From: DATGHS01 sp035307785
GTDB taxonomy: Bacteria; Planctomycetota; Planctomycetia; Gemmatales; Gemmataceae
Direction: 5' to 3'
NCBI GenBank assembly: GCA_035307785.1
Contig: DATGHS010000158.1
Span: 1-34,006 of the forward strand
DNA length: 34,006 bases
How positions within the stretch are numbered: position 1 is the stretch's first letter; each line of letters opens with the position of its first letter. A program made the translations under genes and the position numbers. Under the pieces are notes generated by a model. That model ran no database searches. It was not told the DNA's origin and saw nothing but the letters and a program-made list of their open reading frames with translations. Positions 31,207 through 34,006 of this stretch are shown here, one piece after another.

Positions 31207-32202
31207 GTGTCGAAGCCGTTTCGTATCGTCATCACCGATTTCATTACCGATGCCCTGGAACCAGAGCGCAGAATTCTTGGCGAAATCGCCGAGATTCAAG
31301 CCGTCGCCGCGGATTGCGAATCGGCCCTTGCCGGCAAGGTCGAGCAGGCCGACGCGCTTATGATGTACCATTGCCTGGCAATCACCGGCAGCACCATCAA
31401 TCATCTCGAGAAGTGCAAAATCATCGTCCGTTGCGGCGTGGGCTACGACAACGTCGACTACCGCCTGGCTCGCAGCCGCGGCATCGCCGTGGCCAACGTG
31501 CCCGACTACGGCACCGAAGAAGTGGCCGACAGCGCCATCGGCATGATGCTCGCGCTCACACGTGGCATTAATTTCTTCAACTCGCGCTTGCGGGCGAAGC
31601 AAGGGCCGTGGATGTTTTCGCAAGCCGCGCCGTTGCACCGCATTCGCGGCCGCGTCTTCGGCATCGTGGGCTTGGGCCGCATTGGCACCGCCGCCGCCAT
31701 GCGCGCGAAAGCGCTCGGCATGCAGGTGCTCTTTTACGATCCCTACAAACCGGATGGGTACGATAAGTCCCTCGGCATTCGCCGCGTGGAGACATTGCGG
31801 GAGTTGTTGCAGCAATCCTTCGTGCTAAGCATTCACTGCCCGTGCACGCCGGAAACCACGGCGATGATCAATGCCGAGGCGATTCGCCAGATGCCGAAGG
31901 GCTCATGTCTGGTAAACACGGCCCGCGGGGCGATTGTCGATACAGCGGCGATTCCGCCAGCGATTGCATCCGGCCAACTCGCCGGGGCCGGCATCGACGT
32001 GCTGGCAACCGAGCCACCCGGCGACGACGATCCGCTCATCCAAGCCTGGCGCGATCCGCAGCACCCCGCCCACGACCGGCTCATCGTGAACCCGCATGCC
32101 GCCTTTTATTCGGAGGAAGGCTTGCTGGACATGCGCACAAAGGGAGCCGAGACCTGCCGGCGCGCGCTGCTAGGCCTACCGGTGCGGAATATTGTGAATT
32201 GA
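31207..32202 (+). CDS. D-isomer-specific 2-hydroxyacid dehydrogenase (CtBP-like subgroup)
   Basis: A 331-aa cytoplasmic NAD(P)-dependent dehydrogenase that interconverts a 2-hydroxy acid and a 2-keto acid; the substrate is not predictable. The nucleotide-binding motif is VGLGRIG (about residues 154-160). The catalytic triad of the family is visible: Arg in VNTARGAIVD, Glu in VLATEPPG and His in VNPHAAFYS. The sequence VRCGVGYDNVD and VPDYGTEEVAD resembles the C-terminal-binding-protein subgroup. The long open frame from 30862 overlaps the FGE gene; the GTG at 31207 with AAGGA upstream and conserved start of the fold (SKPFRIVITD) is chosen. It lies 76 bases after the FGE gene. Confidence 0.92.
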   Translation: MSKPFRIVITDFITDALEPERRILGEIAEIQAVAADCESALAGKVEQADALMMYHCLAITGSTINHLEKCKIIVRCGVGYDNVDYRLARSRGIAVANVPDYGTEEVADSAIGMMLALTRGINFFNSRLRAKQGPWMFSQAAPLHRIRGRVFGIVGLGRIGTAAAMRAKALGMQVLFYDPYKPDGYDKSLGIRRVETLRELLQQSFVLSIHCPCTPETTAMINAEAIRQMPKGSCLVNTARGAIVDTAAIPPAIASGQLAGAGIDVLATEPPGDDDPLIQAWRDPQHPAHDRLIVNPHAAFYSEEGLLDMRTKGAETCRRALLGLPVRNIVN

Positions 32203-32241
32203 GGTTGGGCAGAATAAAGTAAATAAGAGGAAAGACCGCAC

Positions 32242-32574
32242 TTGATTGATGAGATCATGCAAATGGCCGCTAAACAGTTTCAGACTAACTACCGGATTTT
32301 GACGCTATTAGCCATTCTCCTTTTTGTTGGCCTGGGCTTTGTCGATCCTGTAGCGGGAGTGGCTAAAGGCGACTGTAGCCTGTGGTCTTATGTCGGAATC
32401 ATTTTCCGCACTAACCGAGCTGTTGCCGAGGAGATAGGTCCGAAAATTGTCTACATGGCGCTTTTGACTGCAATGGTCGCGGTCGTAATTGCTTGGGTGC
32501 TGCAAGCGTTGATAGTGGTCCTTTATTCGAGGCTTCGCGGTGGCCGGCATCAATCGCCAAAGCCACAAGCGTAG
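32242..32574 (+). CDS. Small membrane protein of unknown function
   Basis: A 110-aa protein with two hydrophobic helices (about residues 19-41 and 70-93) and a basic C-terminus (SRLRGGRHQSPKPQA). I do not recognise it. TTG at 32242 has AGAGGAAAG about eleven bases upstream; ATGs at 32257 and 32263 are alternatives. Its codons are less GC-rich than those of its neighbours, suggesting a recent arrival. The next gene begins 17 bases after its stop, so the two may be co-transcribed. Confidence 0.6.
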   Translation: MIDEIMQMAAKQFQTNYRILTLLAILLFVGLGFVDPVAGVAKGDCSLWSYVGIIFRTNRAVAEEIGPKIVYMALLTAMVAVVIAWVLQALIVVLYSRLRGGRHQSPKPQA

Positions 32575-32590
32575 ATGAACGCATACATTT

Positions 32591-33661
32591 ATGCACGAAC
32601 CATCCTTCGCATTCCTTCAACAGCTTCTCGAAACTCCAAGCGCCTCCGGGTCGGAGCAGGCAATTCAAGAGATCGTTCGCCGCTGGGCGCGGCAATATGC
32701 CGACGAGGTGCGCACCGACCGGCATGGCAATGTCATCGCGGTCCGGCATCCGGCGCAGCGGACCAGCGCCACGCCGCGCGTCATGCTGGCCGGGCATTGC
32801 GACCAAATTGCGCTCATGGTCATGCACATCGATTCCGATGGCTTCCTCAATATCCAGCCGATCGGCGGCTGGGACATGCAGATTCTGCTGGGGCAATACC
32901 TGACCGTGTGCGGGCGCAACGGCCCTATTACCGGCGTGGTTTCGCGACGGGCGCCGCACCTACTCACGAACGAAGAGAAAAACAAGGTGCCGCAGTTTCA
33001 AGACGTGTGGGTCGATATCGGCGCGAAGGACAAGAAAGAAGCTGAGGAACTAGTGAAGATCGGCGATCCCGTAGTTTTCGCCCTTGGCGTGCGAAAACTG
33101 CGGAACAAATTTGCCGCGTCGCCGGGGATGGACGACAAGGTCGGCGTCTGGACCGTCATGGAAACGCTTCGGCTACTGCATGGCAGGCCGGTGCAGGCTT
33201 CGATTTTTGCTGTGTCCACCGTACAAGAAGAGATCGGCTTGCGGGGGGCGACGACTAGTTCCTACGGCATCGATCCGCACGTGGGCATCGCCGTGGACGT
33301 AACCCACGCGACCGATACGCCAGGCAACGACAAAAAGCAGATTGGCGAGGTGAAATTAGGCGGCGGACCAGTGCTGTACCGAGGCCCGAACATCAATCCC
33401 AAGGTGCTGGCTGGCCTGGAAGCGGCGGCAACGCGGCTCGACATCAAGGTGCAGATGCGCGGCGCTCCGAAGGCCACCGGAACTGATGCCAATGCCATTC
33501 AACTCACGCGCGACGGCGTGGCCACGGGCCTGATCGGCCTGCCGAATCGCTACATGCACAGCCCGGTGGAAACCGTGAGCCTCGATGACATTGACCAAGC
33601 CGCACGGATGCTTGCGGAATTCTGCGCCCATGTAACGCCGGACGCCGATTGGACACCGTAA
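32591..33661 (+). CDS. M42 family metallo-aminopeptidase
   Basis: A 356-aa cytoplasmic co-catalytic metallopeptidase of the M42 family (glutamyl aminopeptidase/FrvX/TET type), which forms large tetrahedral assemblies in characterised members and trims peptides. The five metal ligands are in order: H69 (AGHCDQ), D181 (GMDDKVG), E214 with the general base E213 (TVQEEIGLRGA), D236 (VDVTHATD) and H323 (YMHSPVE). Length and order are typical. The substrate specificity is not evident. The start is an ATG directly before the conserved FLQQLLETPSASGSE motif. Confidence 0.93.
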   Translation: MHEPSFAFLQQLLETPSASGSEQAIQEIVRRWARQYADEVRTDRHGNVIAVRHPAQRTSATPRVMLAGHCDQIALMVMHIDSDGFLNIQPIGGWDMQILLGQYLTVCGRNGPITGVVSRRAPHLLTNEEKNKVPQFQDVWVDIGAKDKKEAEELVKIGDPVVFALGVRKLRNKFAASPGMDDKVGVWTVMETLRLLHGRPVQASIFAVSTVQEEIGLRGATTSSYGIDPHVGIAVDVTHATDTPGNDKKQIGEVKLGGGPVLYRGPNINPKVLAGLEAAATRLDIKVQMRGAPKATGTDANAIQLTRDGVATGLIGLPNRYMHSPVETVSLDDIDQAARMLAEFCAHVTPDADWTP

Positions 33662-33669
33662 ATTTACGT

Positions 33670-33720
33670 GGGCCACGTTTTCAACGTGCCAGTATCTTGG
33701 CAATGTTGAAAAACGTGCCC
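33670..33720. terminator. Imperfect hairpin between the M42 gene and the right-edge gene
   Basis: The arms 33670-33691 and 33698-33720 (GGCCACGTTTTCAACGTGCC-like) pair imperfectly over about 20 bases around a 6-base loop. It lies between convergent genes, where a bidirectional terminator is expected. Confidence 0.5.
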
Positions 33721-33727
33721 CAACAAG

Positions 33728-34006
33728 TCAGCCCCTCACAATCTGGTTTCGCGACCATAGCGTCGGCAGAATCTCATGTCCAATGGCCATCCCCAGCAAC
33801 ATACCCAAATTCATCCCTACGAAATGGCCGACTGGAGTTGACGTGATCAGGCTACCGCCTGCAAGCATTCCCAGCCCCATGCCGATATTACAGCCGAGCC
33901 ATTGCGGCCAGGACCATGAATGCCTTGTGCGTGACAGCAATGGCATCGCTAGATTTCCCGCCAGAAACATCCCGCACCACATCCCCCAGCTCCCAGTCAG
34001 GTTCGC
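33728..34006 (-). CDS. Gly/Met-rich membrane protein, N-terminus cut by window edge
   Basis: The frame is open from the window edge to a stop at 33728 (93 codons visible); an ATG at 33982 could be internal. The sequence is rich in Gly and Met on short hydrophobic segments (GMWCGMFLAGNLAMPLL, NIGMGLGMLAGG, GMNLGMLLGMAIGHE), a pattern of closely packed helices with GxxxG-type contacts. I do not recognise the family. The Met and His residues could bind a soft metal such as copper, but this is a guess. Confidence 0.6.
   Translation of the reverse strand, partial: ANLTGSWGMWCGMFLAGNLAMPLLSRTRHSWSWPQWLGCNIGMGLGMLAGGSLITSTPVGHFVGMNLGMLLGMAIGHEILPTLWSRNQIVRG

Overview
The window looks like chromosomal DNA from a GC-rich member of the Planctomycetota. 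This rests on family content: two Tat-exported DUF1501 proteins, a TIGR02996 ('repeat-companion') leucine-rich-repeat protein, two large FG-GAP/VCBS proteins of the CRTAC1 type, a formylglycine-generating-enzyme-like lipoprotein, a DUF3604-like secreted protein, and many palindromic intergenic repeats. I see no rRNA, tRNA, CRISPR array, transposase or phage gene. TGA is a normal stop in this genome (for example the nitrate reductase and the first DUF1501 gene end in TGA), which matters for the main finding.

Layout. 1-6688, all minus strand: a VCBS protein cut by the left edge, a secreted protein with a duplicated domain, a PiT phosphate transporter, a DUF1501 protein and a gamma-glutamyltransferase. 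6860-10655, plus strand: a secreted ricin-type lectin, then a b-type membrane cytochrome followed by an 18-haem secreted cytochrome c, which together look like an electron-transfer module, then an orphan AT-richer membrane protein bracketed by two copies of the cytochrome's tail. 10667-12049, minus: a second DUF1501 protein. 12251-14249, plus: a secreted thioredoxin-like protein with an in-frame TGA exactly at the first cysteine of its active site, followed by an exported MsrA. 14290-18831, minus: a HemD-like gene, assimilatory nitrate reductase and NarK, the last two overlapping by ATGA. 19119-22066, plus: the TIGR02996/LRR protein and a CRTAC1-like lipoprotein. 22208-26325, minus: a complete sulfate ABC importer (binding protein, CysT, CysW, CysA). 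26326-26927: a gene-free stretch full of TTCG-loop palindromes. 26928-33661, plus: the DUF3604-like protein, the FGE-like lipoprotein, a 2-hydroxyacid dehydrogenase, a small membrane protein and an M42 peptidase. The right edge cuts a Gly/Met-rich membrane protein on the minus strand.

The most interesting item is the thioredoxin-like gene at 12251-13477. Reading its TGA (13148-13150) as selenocysteine restores a UGPC active site and a complete thioredoxin fold. A 7-bp hairpin with a GGTC loop lies just downstream, as expected for a bacterial SECIS element. With the adjacent exported MsrA it may form an extracytoplasmic methionine-sulfoxide repair pair. The second theme is a family of long imperfect inverted repeats built of 8-9-base periodic words (CGCAAAGA, CACAAAGA, CACGAAAAA, CACGGATGAA types). 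They fill the gaps between co-directional genes in the sulfate operon and between the DUF3604 and FGE genes.
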